A stretch of 54,827 nt of DNA from an uncultured Chelatococcus sp. (GTDB taxonomy: Bacteria > Pseudomonadota > Alphaproteobacteria > Rhizobiales > Beijerinckiaceae): the NCBI GenBank assembly GCA_937863995.1, contig CALMIK010000029.1:1-54827 (forward strand). Reading direction: 5' to 3'. The notes beneath the pieces are model-generated. The model worked only from the letters and a program-made list of their open reading frames with translations. It searched no databases and was not told the origin of the DNA. The translations under genes were made by a program, and so were the position numbers. Of the stretch, positions 42,901 through 50,674 are shown piece by piece; positions within the stretch are counted from its first letter, which is position 1; each line of letters begins with the position of its first letter.

Positions 42901-45233
42901 AGGCGCGCACGCTGGGTGTCACGCTCGGAGCGCCGGCGCAGATCGCCCCGCGCGGCACGCTGTCGGTGCCGGTGAAGGTCGGCGGCCTTGCGGCGGGCGA
43001 GGAAGCGTTCGTCACCGTGGCCGCTGTCGATGTCGGCATTCTCAACCTCACGCGCTACGAGGCGCCGCGTCCTGCCGATCATTTCTTCGGCCAACGGCAG
43101 CTCGGCACCGAGATCCGCGATCTCTACGGTTTCCTGATCGACGGCATGCAGGGCACGCGCGGCGCCATTCGCTCCGGCGGCGACGGTGGCGCGCTGCAGC
43201 TCGAAGGCTCGCCGCCTTCGCAAGCGCCGCTGGCGCTCTATTCCGGCGTCGTCAAGGTCGGCGCGGATGGCGCGGCCAATATCGATTTCGACATTCCCGC
43301 CTTCAACGGCACCGTGCGCGTGATGGCGGTGGCGTGGTCGGGGGGCAAGGTGGGGCAGGCGAGCAGCGATGTCGTGGTGCGCGATCCGGTGGTCGTGTCC
43401 GCGAACCTGCCGCGCTTCCTCAACGCGGGAGACACGTCGCATCTGTTCCTGTCCGTCGACAACGTCTCGGGCGAGGCGGGCGACTACCGGGTATCGCTCG
43501 CGGTGGAGGGGCCGCTGGCAGCCGACACCGCCGCCACCGCCCAGCCTCTGCGGCTGGAGAAGGGCGCGCAGGCGGGCTTCGCCATTCCGGTCACGGCGTC
43601 GGGCGTCGGGCAGGCGCAGGTCACGGTGGCCATCGCCGGGCCGGGGGTCGAGGCGTCGCAGACGCTGCGTCTCGGCGTGGGCGCCGGCACACGGCCGCTG
43701 TCGCGCCGCACGGCGCAGACGCTCGCTCCCGGAGCCGCGCTGAGCGTGTCGCGCGATGTGCTGGACGGCATCCTGCCCGGCACGGGCGTGGTGTCGCTGG
43801 CGGTGTCGCCGCTCGCTGCGCTCGATGTCCCGGCGCTGCTGACGGCGCTCGACCGCTTCGAATACACCTGCACCGAGCAGACGGTGAGCCGCGCGCTGCC
43901 GTTGCTCTACGCCGGAACGCTCCATAAGCTCGGCGCGCTGCCGCAGGACGCCGACACCGGGCAGCGGATCGGCGAAGCGGTGGCGCGCGTGCTGTCGCGG
44001 CAGGATTCGAACGGCTCGTTCGGCCTCTGGTCCGTGGGTGGCGACGATCTGTGGCTCGACGCCTACGTGGCCGACTTCCTCACCCGCGCCCGCGAGGCCG
44101 GCCACGACGTGCCGCAGACGGCCTTCACCCAGACGCTCGACCGGCTGCGCAACGCTGTCGTCAACAGCACCGATTTCCCGGATGGCGAGGGCGAGCCGCT
44201 GGCCTACGCCGCCTATGTACTGGCGCGCAACGGCCGGCCGGTCATCGGCGATCTGCGCTACTTCGCCGATGTCCGCATCGGCGCGTTCGGCTCGGCGCTG
44301 GCACAGGCGCAGATCGGCGCGGGCCTTGCCCTGCTCGGCGACCGCCCACGCGCCGACCGGGTGTTCGCGGCAGCCGCCGACACGCTCGCCGGCGAGAAGG
44401 ACACCGACGCCGGCCGCAGGGACTACGGCTCCGTGCTGCGCGATGCGGCGGGGCTGCTGGCGCTCATCGGCGAAACCGGCGCGGGGCGGGCGGAAGTCGC
44501 GCGCGTTGCCGAAGCCGTCGAGGAAGCGCGCGGCGGGCGCACGCTCACCAGCACGCAGGAAAACGCCTGGCTGCTGCTCGCGGCGGTCGGCATGGCGGGC
44601 GAGGCCGAGAATGTCGCGCTCACCGTCGACGGCGCGGCGCACAAGGGGCCGCTGTTCCGCACGCTGCAGGAGGGCGATCTGGCGCGCGCGCCGGTCGGCG
44701 TCGTCAACACCGGCACCGCGCCCGTGCGGGCGGTGATCGGCGTGGCGGGCAATCCCGCCGCCAGGGAGGGCGCGCTGGCCCAGGGCTACGAGCTGGAGCG
44801 GCGCTACTTCCACCTCGACGGCAAACCGGCCGATCCCGCCAAGGTGCGCCAGAACGAGCGGCTCGTCGCGGTGCTCACCGTCACCGAGCGCGAGGCGCGT
44901 CAGGCGCAGGTGCTGCTGGTCGATTTCCTGCCGGCGGGGTTCGAGATCGACAATCCGCGCCTCGTCGACAGCGGCGACGTGGCCGCGCTGGCGTGGCTCA
45001 CCCGCGACGTCGAGCCGGCGCATGTCGAGTACCGCGACGACCGCCTCGTCGCGGCCTTCACGCGCGATCCCGATCAGTCGGCCTTCTTCTCGGTCGCCTA
45101 CGTGGTGCGCGCGGTCACGCCGGGGCGCTATCTGCATCCGCCGGCGGTCGTCGAGGACATGTTCCGGCCCGAGCGGTTCGGGCGCACCGGCTTCGGCGCC
45201 GTCGAGGTGCTGGGAGACAGGGGACCGCGTTGA
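39906..45233 (+). CDS. Bacterial alpha-2-macroglobulin with thioester motif
   Basis: The 1775-residue periplasmic protein traps proteases and shields the envelope. A signal peptide ends near PAFAQ (residue about 41) with no lipobox, unlike the lipoprotein form of E. coli. MG domains fill the middle (QVFSERGVYRTGETVYVTTL; EDYLPERIDVKL). The thioester motif is C1322-T-E-Q1325, within EYTCTEQTVSRALPLLYA, followed by the helical thioester domain. The C-terminal domain has FEIDNPRLVDSGDVAAL. GGAGA lies 8 nt upstream of the ATG. It overlaps pbpC (TTGA), the usual partner. Confidence 0.93.
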   Translation: MTVALLRRLAVFGRLAAFSALALPAAALVAQPALSPPAFAQSATSKSVSSKSAASQPQKPLERRDLASEVARFDAVLRAQAQAADLKRTAAQLRKDRAAAQDRGDIARAIQLASAVLIREPAATADWLTYARMAAAVDSDDYEQQQRQHRNARVAAYAGYQHAATPAQRAEALMVLGEVQINASLFRPALDAYRASLAIVDDPAVRNVYDELRATYGFRITGNSVDSDAASPRACFQFSESVAAGVDFAPFVAVAGAANAAVTAEDQQICVDGLRHGERYAVVLRQGLPAASGDALSRNADYEIYVRDRAPAVRFTGRNYVLPSSGQEGIPLVSVNTESVEIEIFRVGDRNLLPTVRDGGFLDQLGRWVIDTLAGERGERIWTGTLATRAPLNADEVTAFPVDEAIGRRLAPGVYALTARPAGGPPADEDYSQRATQWFVVSDIGLTALSNEGGLRFLVRSLASAAPLAGVEVKLVARNNEVLASATSDASGEITFDAGLRRGQGGLRPALAVATTAEGDYNFLDLEQAPFDLTDRGVAGRTAPGPLDAQVFSERGVYRTGETVYVTTLLRDATGNAAANLPVTLVARRPDGVEYRRAVVDDQGLGGRAWSLPLLAGAAHGTWRVQAYIDPKGEPVGETTFLVEDYLPERIDVKLAPQAEKLAWGTDAVIDVSADFLYGAPAAGLGVSGSVTVQQAKGSAIAGLDGYRTGLDDEAFESVFVELADGAVTDTQGKARLTVPVPEVVASRPIEARIAVAVAEAGGRAVERTVTLPILPQRPVLAARPLFTNLTEGAQAGFDVVAVSPQGARQAGKARWTLSRIEQNYQWYNRGGSWSFESVTTTRRVRDGEVALAESGDPARIAVPVEWGRYRLEIAAVDGAAEPVSVTFFSGFGGDATADVPDRLELTLDKAAYAAGETLTVALKPRFSGKVTLVVASDRLHEERVIDVTPDGATVSLPVKAEWGPGAYVVALAHRPLDVAARRQPGRALGLAWFSVDREARTLGVTLGAPAQIAPRGTLSVPVKVGGLAAGEEAFVTVAAVDVGILNLTRYEAPRPADHFFGQRQLGTEIRDLYGFLIDGMQGTRGAIRSGGDGGALQLEGSPPSQAPLALYSGVVKVGADGAANIDFDIPAFNGTVRVMAVAWSGGKVGQASSDVVVRDPVVVSANLPRFLNAGDTSHLFLSVDNVSGEAGDYRVSLAVEGPLAADTAATAQPLRLEKGAQAGFAIPVTASGVGQAQVTVAIAGPGVEASQTLRLGVGAGTRPLSRRTAQTLAPGAALSVSRDVLDGILPGTGVVSLAVSPLAALDVPALLTALDRFEYTCTEQTVSRALPLLYAGTLHKLGALPQDADTGQRIGEAVARVLSRQDSNGSFGLWSVGGDDLWLDAYVADFLTRAREAGHDVPQTAFTQTLDRLRNAVVNSTDFPDGEGEPLAYAAYVLARNGRPVIGDLRYFADVRIGAFGSALAQAQIGAGLALLGDRPRADRVFAAAADTLAGEKDTDAGRRDYGSVLRDAAGLLALIGETGAGRAEVARVAEAVEEARGGRTLTSTQENAWLLLAAVGMAGEAENVALTVDGAAHKGPLFRTLQEGDLARAPVGVVNTGTAPVRAVIGVAGNPAAREGALAQGYELERRYFHLDGKPADPAKVRQNERLVAVLTVTEREARQAQVLLVDFLPAGFEIDNPRLVDSGDVAALAWLTRDVEPAHVEYRDDRLVAAFTRDPDQSAFFSVAYVVRAVTPGRYLHPPAVVEDMFRPERFGRTGFGAVEVLGDRGPR

Positions 45234-47302
45234 GACGCTGGCTGGCCGCCGCCCTGATCGTCGCCATCGTGACGGTTGCGGCGGCGGGAGTCGGCGTGTG
45301 GCGTTTCGCGGCGGGCCTGCCCGCGCTCGATGTCGCATCCGCGCGCCAGTATTCAGCGACCGTGCTCGACCGCAACGGCACCTTGCTGCGCGCCTTCACC
45401 TTCGCCGATGGGCGCTGGCGGCTGCCGGCGACTGTCGCGGACGTCGATACCCGTTTCATCGACATGCTGATCGCCTACGAGGACCGGCGGTTCCGCGCGC
45501 ATGCAGGCGTCGACCCGATGGCGGCGGCGCGCGCGGCGGCGCAGATGCTGGGGAGCGGGCGCATCGTCTCGGGCGGGTCCACGCTCACCATGCAGGTGGC
45601 GCGTCTGATGGAGCCGCGCACCGAGCGCTCGTTTACCGCCAAGCTGCGTCAGGCCGTGCGGGCAGCGGAGCTGGAACGGCGCTTCTCCAAGGACGACATC
45701 CTGTCGTTCTATCTCAATCTCGCGCCTTATGGCGGCAATCTGGAGGGCGTGCGCGCGGCGAGCCTCGCCTATTTCGGCAAGGAGCCGCGCCGGCTGTCCA
45801 CCGCCGAGGCGGCGCTGCTGGTGGCGCTGCCGCAATCGCCCGAGGCGCGCCGGCCCGACCGCTTCCCCGCCCGCGCCCGCGCCGCCCGCGACCGGGTGCT
45901 GGAACGGGCGCAGGCGCGCGGCCTTTTGAGCGCGGCGGAGGCCGAAGCGGCGCGCGCCGCGCCGGTGCCGGTGGCGCGCCGGCCGTTCCCGATGCTGGCG
46001 CCCCATCTGGCGCAGGCCGAACGCGAGGCACGCCCAGATGTCGGCGTGCACCGGCTCACTATCGACGCGTCGTTGCAGGCGTCCCTCGAGGCGTTGGCGC
46101 GGGAGACCGCGGCGCGGATCGGGCCGCAGATCTCGGCAGCCCTCGTCGCCGTCGACAACGCCACCGGCGAGGTGCGCGCCCACGTTGGCGCCGCCGATTA
46201 TGGCGCGGCGGAGCGGGCGGGCTGGGTCGACGCGGCGCGCGCCGTGCGCTCGCCCGGATCGGCGCTGAAGCCGTTCATCTATGCGCTCGCGTTCGACGCC
46301 GGGCTCGCGCATCCCGAGACCATCCTTGAAGACCGGCCGACGCGCTACGGCCTGTATGCGCCGGAAAACTTCGACCAGACGTTTCAGGGAACGGTGACCG
46401 CCCGCACTGCGTTGCAGATGTCGCTCAACGTGCCGGCCGTCGCGCTGCTGGCGGAGGTCGGGCCGGTGCAGTTCCTCGCGCGCCTCAGGGCGGCGGGTGT
46501 CGCCGTGGAGATGCCGCGCCACGCGGGCGAACCCGGGCTTGCCATCGCGCTCGGCGGGCTGGGCATCCGCCTCACCGACATGGCCGCCGCGTTTTCGGGG
46601 CTGGCGCGCGGCGGCGCGGTGCCGGCGCTTCGCTATCGCGCGGACGAGCCGCAGCCCCCGGCCCGCAACGCGTTCGCCGGCGAGGTGGCGGCGTGGTACG
46701 TGGCCGACATCCTGCGCGGCGCGCCCGCGCCCCACAACGCCCTGCCGGGGCGCATCGCCTACAAGACCGGCACGTCCTACGGCTATCGCGACGCGGTCGC
46801 GGCCGGATTCGACCGCCACACCACCATCGCCGTGTGGCTCGGCCGCCCCGATGGCGGCGCGGTGCCGGGGCTTCTGGCGCGCAACACGGCGGCGCCCCTG
46901 CTGTTCGAGGCCTTTGCCCGGCTTGGCCGGGAGCCGGTGCCTGTCGCTGCTCCTGGGGGGCGCCTCGTTGCCACCACGGCGACCCTGCCGCCGCCGCTGC
47001 GGCACCTGCGCCGCGACGCGCCGGGCACGATCCTCGCCACTGTCGCAGCGCCGCTGCGCATCGCCTATCCGCCGGACGGTGCGGTGATCGATCTGGGTTT
47101 CGCGGAAGGGGCGGGGATGGCGCTGGCGCTGAAGGCGACGGGCGGCGCGCCGCCGCTGACATGGCTCGTCAACGGCCGGCCAGTGGAGCAGGGGGCGATC
47201 CGGCGCGAGAGCGCCTGGCAGCCGGACGGGGCCGGCTTCGCGCGTCTGTCGGTGATCGACGCACGCGGCGGCGCCGACCACGTCGACGTGCGGCTGCGCT
47301 AA
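45230..47302 (+). CDS. pbpC: Penicillin-binding protein 1C
   Basis: The 690-residue class A PBP has one N-terminal helix, a glycosyltransferase domain (catalytic E84 in AYEDRRFRAHAGVDP; GGSTLTMQVARL), a transpeptidase domain with S344-A-L-K347 and K512-T-G-T-S, and a C-terminal domain (about 610-690) typical of PBP1C. It polymerises or repairs murein after damage, together with the alpha-2-macroglobulin encoded upstream. TTG 45230 is the start, inside the stop codon of the preceding gene. Confidence 0.93.
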   Translation: MRRWLAAALIVAIVTVAAAGVGVWRFAAGLPALDVASARQYSATVLDRNGTLLRAFTFADGRWRLPATVADVDTRFIDMLIAYEDRRFRAHAGVDPMAAARAAAQMLGSGRIVSGGSTLTMQVARLMEPRTERSFTAKLRQAVRAAELERRFSKDDILSFYLNLAPYGGNLEGVRAASLAYFGKEPRRLSTAEAALLVALPQSPEARRPDRFPARARAARDRVLERAQARGLLSAAEAEAARAAPVPVARRPFPMLAPHLAQAEREARPDVGVHRLTIDASLQASLEALARETAARIGPQISAALVAVDNATGEVRAHVGAADYGAAERAGWVDAARAVRSPGSALKPFIYALAFDAGLAHPETILEDRPTRYGLYAPENFDQTFQGTVTARTALQMSLNVPAVALLAEVGPVQFLARLRAAGVAVEMPRHAGEPGLAIALGGLGIRLTDMAAAFSGLARGGAVPALRYRADEPQPPARNAFAGEVAAWYVADILRGAPAPHNALPGRIAYKTGTSYGYRDAVAAGFDRHTTIAVWLGRPDGGAVPGLLARNTAAPLLFEAFARLGREPVPVAAPGGRLVATTATLPPPLRHLRRDAPGTILATVAAPLRIAYPPDGAVIDLGFAEGAGMALALKATGGAPPLTWLVNGRPVEQGAIRRESAWQPDGAGFARLSVIDARGGADHVDVRLR

Positions 47303-47332
47303 AGCGTTTTAAACCGACGATGCTTCAACGGC

Positions 47333-48007
47333 TCAGCCGAAGGCGTTGGCGATGAGGTACAGCGCGCTCTTGACGAAGGCGTAGACCACGCCGCTCACCA
47401 CGACCAGCGACACGAGGGTGGCGAGGAACCCGAGCAATATCCACACGCCGTCGCGCCCGAGGATGCCGAGCGAGAACAGGCAGATGGCGAGCGCCGGCAG
47501 CATGTTGCCGAGCGGAATCGGCAGCAGCAGGATGACCGATAACAGAAAGCACGTCGCGCCGACCAGATACTCGAACGGCGGGCTTGCGAGGTTGATCAGC
47601 CGCGGGCGCAGCAGGCGCTCGGCACGGAACAGCCACGGCACGGCGCGCTCGGTGACGGCGGCGAAATCGGAACGCGCCATTGACCGGTTGGCGATGACCT
47701 GCGGCAGCCACGGCTTGCGGCCGAACATGAACTGGGCCGAAAGAAACACCAGCGGCAGGCCGAGAACCGCCGAGGTGCCCGGCGGCGTCGGCAGGATGTT
47801 GGGAAAGGCGAAGATGAACATCAGCGCGCCGAAGGCCCGGTCGCGCATGGTTTCGAGCAGGTCGCCGACCGAAATGCGCTCGCGGCTGGTGTCGCGGGCA
47901 AGCGCGCGCAGGATAGCCCACAACCGCCGCCCGGGAGGGCGACGGCCGTCACCCGGAACGGCGTTCGCGCTGGCGCGGGCCGAGCTGGCGCTGGCAGGCT
48001 GAGACAA
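47333..48007 (-). CDS. exoD: ExoD-like membrane protein
   Basis: The 224-residue protein has an Ala/Arg-rich leader and four to five hydrophobic helices. ExoD-family blocks are ISVGDLLETMRDRAFGALMFIFAFPNILPTPPGTSAVLGLPLVFLSAQ (in parts), FGRKPWLP, RLINLASPPFEYLVG and LGILGRDGVWILLGF. ExoD is linked to exopolysaccharide production and alkaline tolerance in Sinorhizobium; the biochemical role is unknown. It converges on pbpC. Confidence 0.88.
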   Translation of the reverse strand: MSQPASASSARASANAVPGDGRRPPGRRLWAILRALARDTSRERISVGDLLETMRDRAFGALMFIFAFPNILPTPPGTSAVLGLPLVFLSAQFMFGRKPWLPQVIANRSMARSDFAAVTERAVPWLFRAERLLRPRLINLASPPFEYLVGATCFLLSVILLLPIPLGNMLPALAICLFSLGILGRDGVWILLGFLATLVSLVVVSGVVYAFVKSALYLIANAFG

Positions 48008-48162
48008 TGAATGAACCTCCCGGGATGAACTCCCCGACCACCGGCTTCGAGCGGCTGATTTTTATCGTCTCCCGGTGACGGCAGTCATGAAATGGCGCGC
48101 CCGGGGTCTCAGGTCAAGGGCTCTGGTCAAGGGTTCATCGTCAGGTGTTCATCACACAGGGA

Positions 48163-48192
48163 GCCCGCGCGGACGCAATTGCCCGCGCGGGC
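48163..48192 (-). terminator. Inverted repeat after the Bax-inhibitor-1 gene
   Basis: GCCCGCGCGG (48163-48172) and CCGCGCGGGC (48183-48192) form a perfect 10-bp stem with a 10-nt loop, 11 nt past the stop of the minus-strand gene. No T tract follows, so it may act as an RNA 3' stabiliser. Confidence 0.55.
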
Positions 48193-48202
48193 GTTATGAA
48201 AC

Positions 48203-48928
48203 TTATTCCTGGCGCTGGCCCGTGAGGGAGAGCAGCAGCTGGAACATGTTGATGAAGTTAAGGTAAAGCGAGAAAGCGCCGAAGATGGCGAGCTTCTGCT
48301 GCGCCTCGTGGGCGAAGTTCTCGGAGTACTGCTCCTTGATGGACTGGGTGTCCCAGGCGGTGAGGCCGACGAACACCAGCACGCCGATCACCGAAACGGC
48401 GAACTGCAGCATGGAGGAGCCGATGAACAGGTTCACCAGGCTCGCGATGACCACGCCGATGAGGCCCATGATGAGGAACGAGCCGAACTGCGACAGGTCG
48501 CGCTTCGTGGTGTAGCCATAGAGGCTCGTCGCGCCGAACATCGCCGCCGTGATGAAGAACGTGCGTGCGATGCTGGTGCCCGTGAACACCAGGAAGATGG
48601 AGGCCAGCGACAGGCCCATCACGGCGCAGAAGGCCCAGAACAGCGTCTGCGCGCCGCTCGCCGAGATCTTGTCGATGCGGAACGAGAAGAACAGCACGAA
48701 GGCGAGCGGGGCCAGCATCACCACCCACTTGAGCGGCGAGGAGAAGATCGGCACGTAGAGCGCCGGCGTGGTGCCAACGATGAAGGCCACGACGCCCGTG
48801 ACCACGAGGCCGAGCGACATGTAATTGTAGATGCGCAGCATGTGCTGGCGCAGGCCTTCGTCGAAAGCTGCGCGGTCGATACTGCTGGCGGTGTTCTGCC
48901 AGCCGAAGCCGGGTTGCGGATTGCTCAT
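48203..48928 (-). CDS. Bax inhibitor-1 / YccA-family membrane protein
   Basis: The 241-residue protein has seven hydrophobic helices and the BI-1 family blocks FFITAAMFGATSLYGYTTKRDLSQFGSF (in parts), VGLTAWDTQSIKEQY and LAIFGAFSLYLNFINMFQLLL. The di-aspartyl-type pH sensor region of BI-1 is near the C-terminal helices. The family includes Ca2+-leak channels and E. coli YccA, which interacts with FtsH. GGAG lies about 8 nt before the ATG. Confidence 0.92.
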   Translation of the reverse strand: MSNPQPGFGWQNTASSIDRAAFDEGLRQHMLRIYNYMSLGLVVTGVVAFIVGTTPALYVPIFSSPLKWVVMLAPLAFVLFFSFRIDKISASGAQTLFWAFCAVMGLSLASIFLVFTGTSIARTFFITAAMFGATSLYGYTTKRDLSQFGSFLIMGLIGVVIASLVNLFIGSSMLQFAVSVIGVLVFVGLTAWDTQSIKEQYSENFAHEAQQKLAIFGAFSLYLNFINMFQLLLSLTGQRQE

Positions 48929-48999
48929 GGTAAACTCCAGATCGAACGAATGCGGAAACGGGCGGTGAGGTGATCTCCGGCGGGCAGGCCGCCGGAATG

Positions 49000-49806
49000 T
49001 CAGTAAAGCGTCCGAGCCAGGCGGTCGGCGGCGCGGTCGATGTCGCGGGCGCTGCCGTCGTTCCGGCCGCTCTCCTTGAGCACGAGCGCATAGGCGACAT
49101 CGCCGATCTGCCAGTGGGCGACGGAGAGCGTCTCCTTGCGCGCCAGCGTCACCGGCAGCACGTCGAACACGCCGGGGCGCAGCGCGATCAGCGACACGGG
49201 TCCCAGATCGGGCGCGACGATCGACACGCCGACGCCCGGGCCATGGGCGGAGGGCACGATGGCGACGCCGTCCACCCGCCAGTCGTCGGGCAGGGCGGGC
49301 AGCATGATCGCCGTCTCGGCCAGGATGCGCCGCGGATCGTAGACGGGTTTTGCGCCTGCGGCGGGCTCGGCTCCGCGCCCGTCGAGACGGGAGAAGGCTT
49401 CCGTCAGATAGGCGGGCGGCAGGCCGGAGGCGGAAACTTCGCTGACGCCCAGCGCGCCGTATTGGGCGTGCGCGAACCAGCCCATCGCGAGGAAGAGGCC
49501 GATGGCCGCCACGCGCCGGAACCTCTCCGCATGCCGGCGCCAGCGCAGCATCCGTCCCAGTCGGCGCGCGGCCTGGGCGGTCTGCGGGCGCGGCGCGGGG
49601 GAGGCCGCGGTCAGCACGAGCGTGAGTTCATCGCGCAGGCGCAGGTCCTGCATGACGCGCGCCGCGAGTTCGGGACGGCCGGCAAGGTGCGCCTCCACGG
49701 CGATGCGTCTCGGCAGCGGCAACTGGCCGTCTATGTAGCCATGCAGGTCGGCCTCGACGACGGGATCGGCCACAGGATCGGCTACGGGATCAACCGGAGT
49801 TGTCAT
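49000..49806 (-). CDS. Membrane-spanning anti-sigma factor
   Basis: The 268-residue protein has a cytoplasmic N-terminal domain (DLHGYIDGQLPLPRRIAVEAHLAGRPELAARV, in parts, like anti-sigma ASD regions but without the zinc CxxC), one transmembrane helix (FRRVAAIGLFLAMGWFAHA, about residue 98-118) and a periplasmic domain. It is translationally coupled to the ECF sigma gene (17-nt overlap), the hallmark of a sigma/anti-sigma pair. The N-terminus has a short repeat D-P-V-A-D-P-V-A-D-P-V from a 12-bp tandem DNA repeat (about 49768-49800). Confidence 0.82.
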   Translation of the reverse strand: MTTPVDPVADPVADPVVEADLHGYIDGQLPLPRRIAVEAHLAGRPELAARVMQDLRLRDELTLVLTAASPAPRPQTAQAARRLGRMLRWRRHAERFRRVAAIGLFLAMGWFAHAQYGALGVSEVSASGLPPAYLTEAFSRLDGRGAEPAAGAKPVYDPRRILAETAIMLPALPDDWRVDGVAIVPSAHGPGVGVSIVAPDLGPVSLIALRPGVFDVLPVTLARKETLSVAHWQIGDVAYALVLKESGRNDGSARDIDRAADRLARTLY

Positions 49807-50377
49807 CGGTGCCTCCTATCAGACGCAGATGGGTGACGTTGCTTGTGTCCGGCGCGGCTTCGGCCGGCCGGTTTTCGAAATCGCGCAGGGCGGCGCGGGC
49901 GCGGGCGAGGCGCGACATCACGGTGCCCACGGGCACGTCGAGCGCCTTCGCGGCTTCGCTGTAGCCCAGCCCCTCGATGGTGACGAGGTGCAGCACCGCG
50001 CGCTGCTCCTCCGGCAGCGACATGAACGCCTGGCGCACCTGCGCCAGCCTGAGCGCGTGATCCTGCCCCGGCGCCTGCCGGAGAGCGGCGGGATCGGCCT
50101 TGATGTCGCCGGTCAGTCTCTCGATGCGTCGTCGCTCGGCGCGCCGCGAGCGCAGCCGGTCCACGAACGTGTTGTGCAGGATCGACAACAGCCATTGCCT
50201 CAGGCTCCGCTCGGCGCGGAAGCTGGCCTGCTTCTCGTAGGCGCGCAGCAGCGCGTCGTGGACGAGGTCCTCGGCGTCGCCCGCGTCGCGGGTTAGGCTC
50301 AGCGCGTAGCGGCGCAGGGCCGGAAGCTGGTCCAGCACGTCGAAACCGTTCGCGGCGTGCGTGTTATCGTTTTCCAT
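49790..50377 (-). CDS. ECF-type RNA polymerase sigma factor
   Basis: The 195-residue protein has sigma region 2 (RRYALSLTRDAGDAEDLVHDALLRAY, in parts; LRQWLLSILHNTFVDRLR) and region 4 (LPEEQRAVLHLVTIEGLGYSEAA, DVPVGTVMSRLARAR), with no region 3. It is probably held by the anti-sigma factor encoded next. No Shine-Dalgarno sequence precedes ATG 50377; the promoter directly abuts it. The stress sensed is unknown. Confidence 0.9.
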   Translation of the reverse strand: MENDNTHAANGFDVLDQLPALRRYALSLTRDAGDAEDLVHDALLRAYEKQASFRAERSLRQWLLSILHNTFVDRLRSRRAERRRIERLTGDIKADPAALRQAPGQDHALRLAQVRQAFMSLPEEQRAVLHLVTIEGLGYSEAAKALDVPVGTVMSRLARARAALRDFENRPAEAAPDTSNVTHLRLIGGTDDNSG

Positions 50378-50674
50378 GACACGTATACGGAGCTCATGCG
50401 GCTTTCATTCCATGACCGATGCGTTTTACGGCCGGCCTTTTTGGCTTTTTTGGCGCGCGGGCACAAACCGGGGGTTGTTGGCCGGGCGATGCTGCGCCTA
50501 TATGGTGCTGGCGTGGGCGATATGCGCCTGCGGAAAACATGGAGTTCCCCCGGTGCCTGCCCCTTGCGAACCGAGCTGTCGTCATACGCGATTCGAAACG
50601 GGGAGGGCATGTTCGGCGAGAACAGGGGTTTTTGCGATACCGGCTTGCGCGCCTGATACGATGGGTGCCGGCTG
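50378..50674 (-). promoter_or_regulatory. Upstream region of the ECF sigma gene with ECF-type promoter
   Basis: No convincing gene is seen. On the minus strand GGAAT (50407-50411) and CGTATA (50384-50389) are 17 nt apart, the GGAAC/T-N16-17-CGT pattern of ECF-dependent promoters. The start point would fall at or next to ATG 50377, implying autoregulation and possibly a leaderless mRNA. Small plus-strand frames here lack ribosome binding sites and normal codon use. Confidence 0.5.

Noticed and set aside
39699..45338. An 1879-codon open frame on the minus strand opposite the alpha-2-macroglobulin gene
   Set aside because: The plus-strand protein has domains and a thioester motif; the antisense product is Arg/His/Gly-rich without any fold and is a shadow of codon bias.
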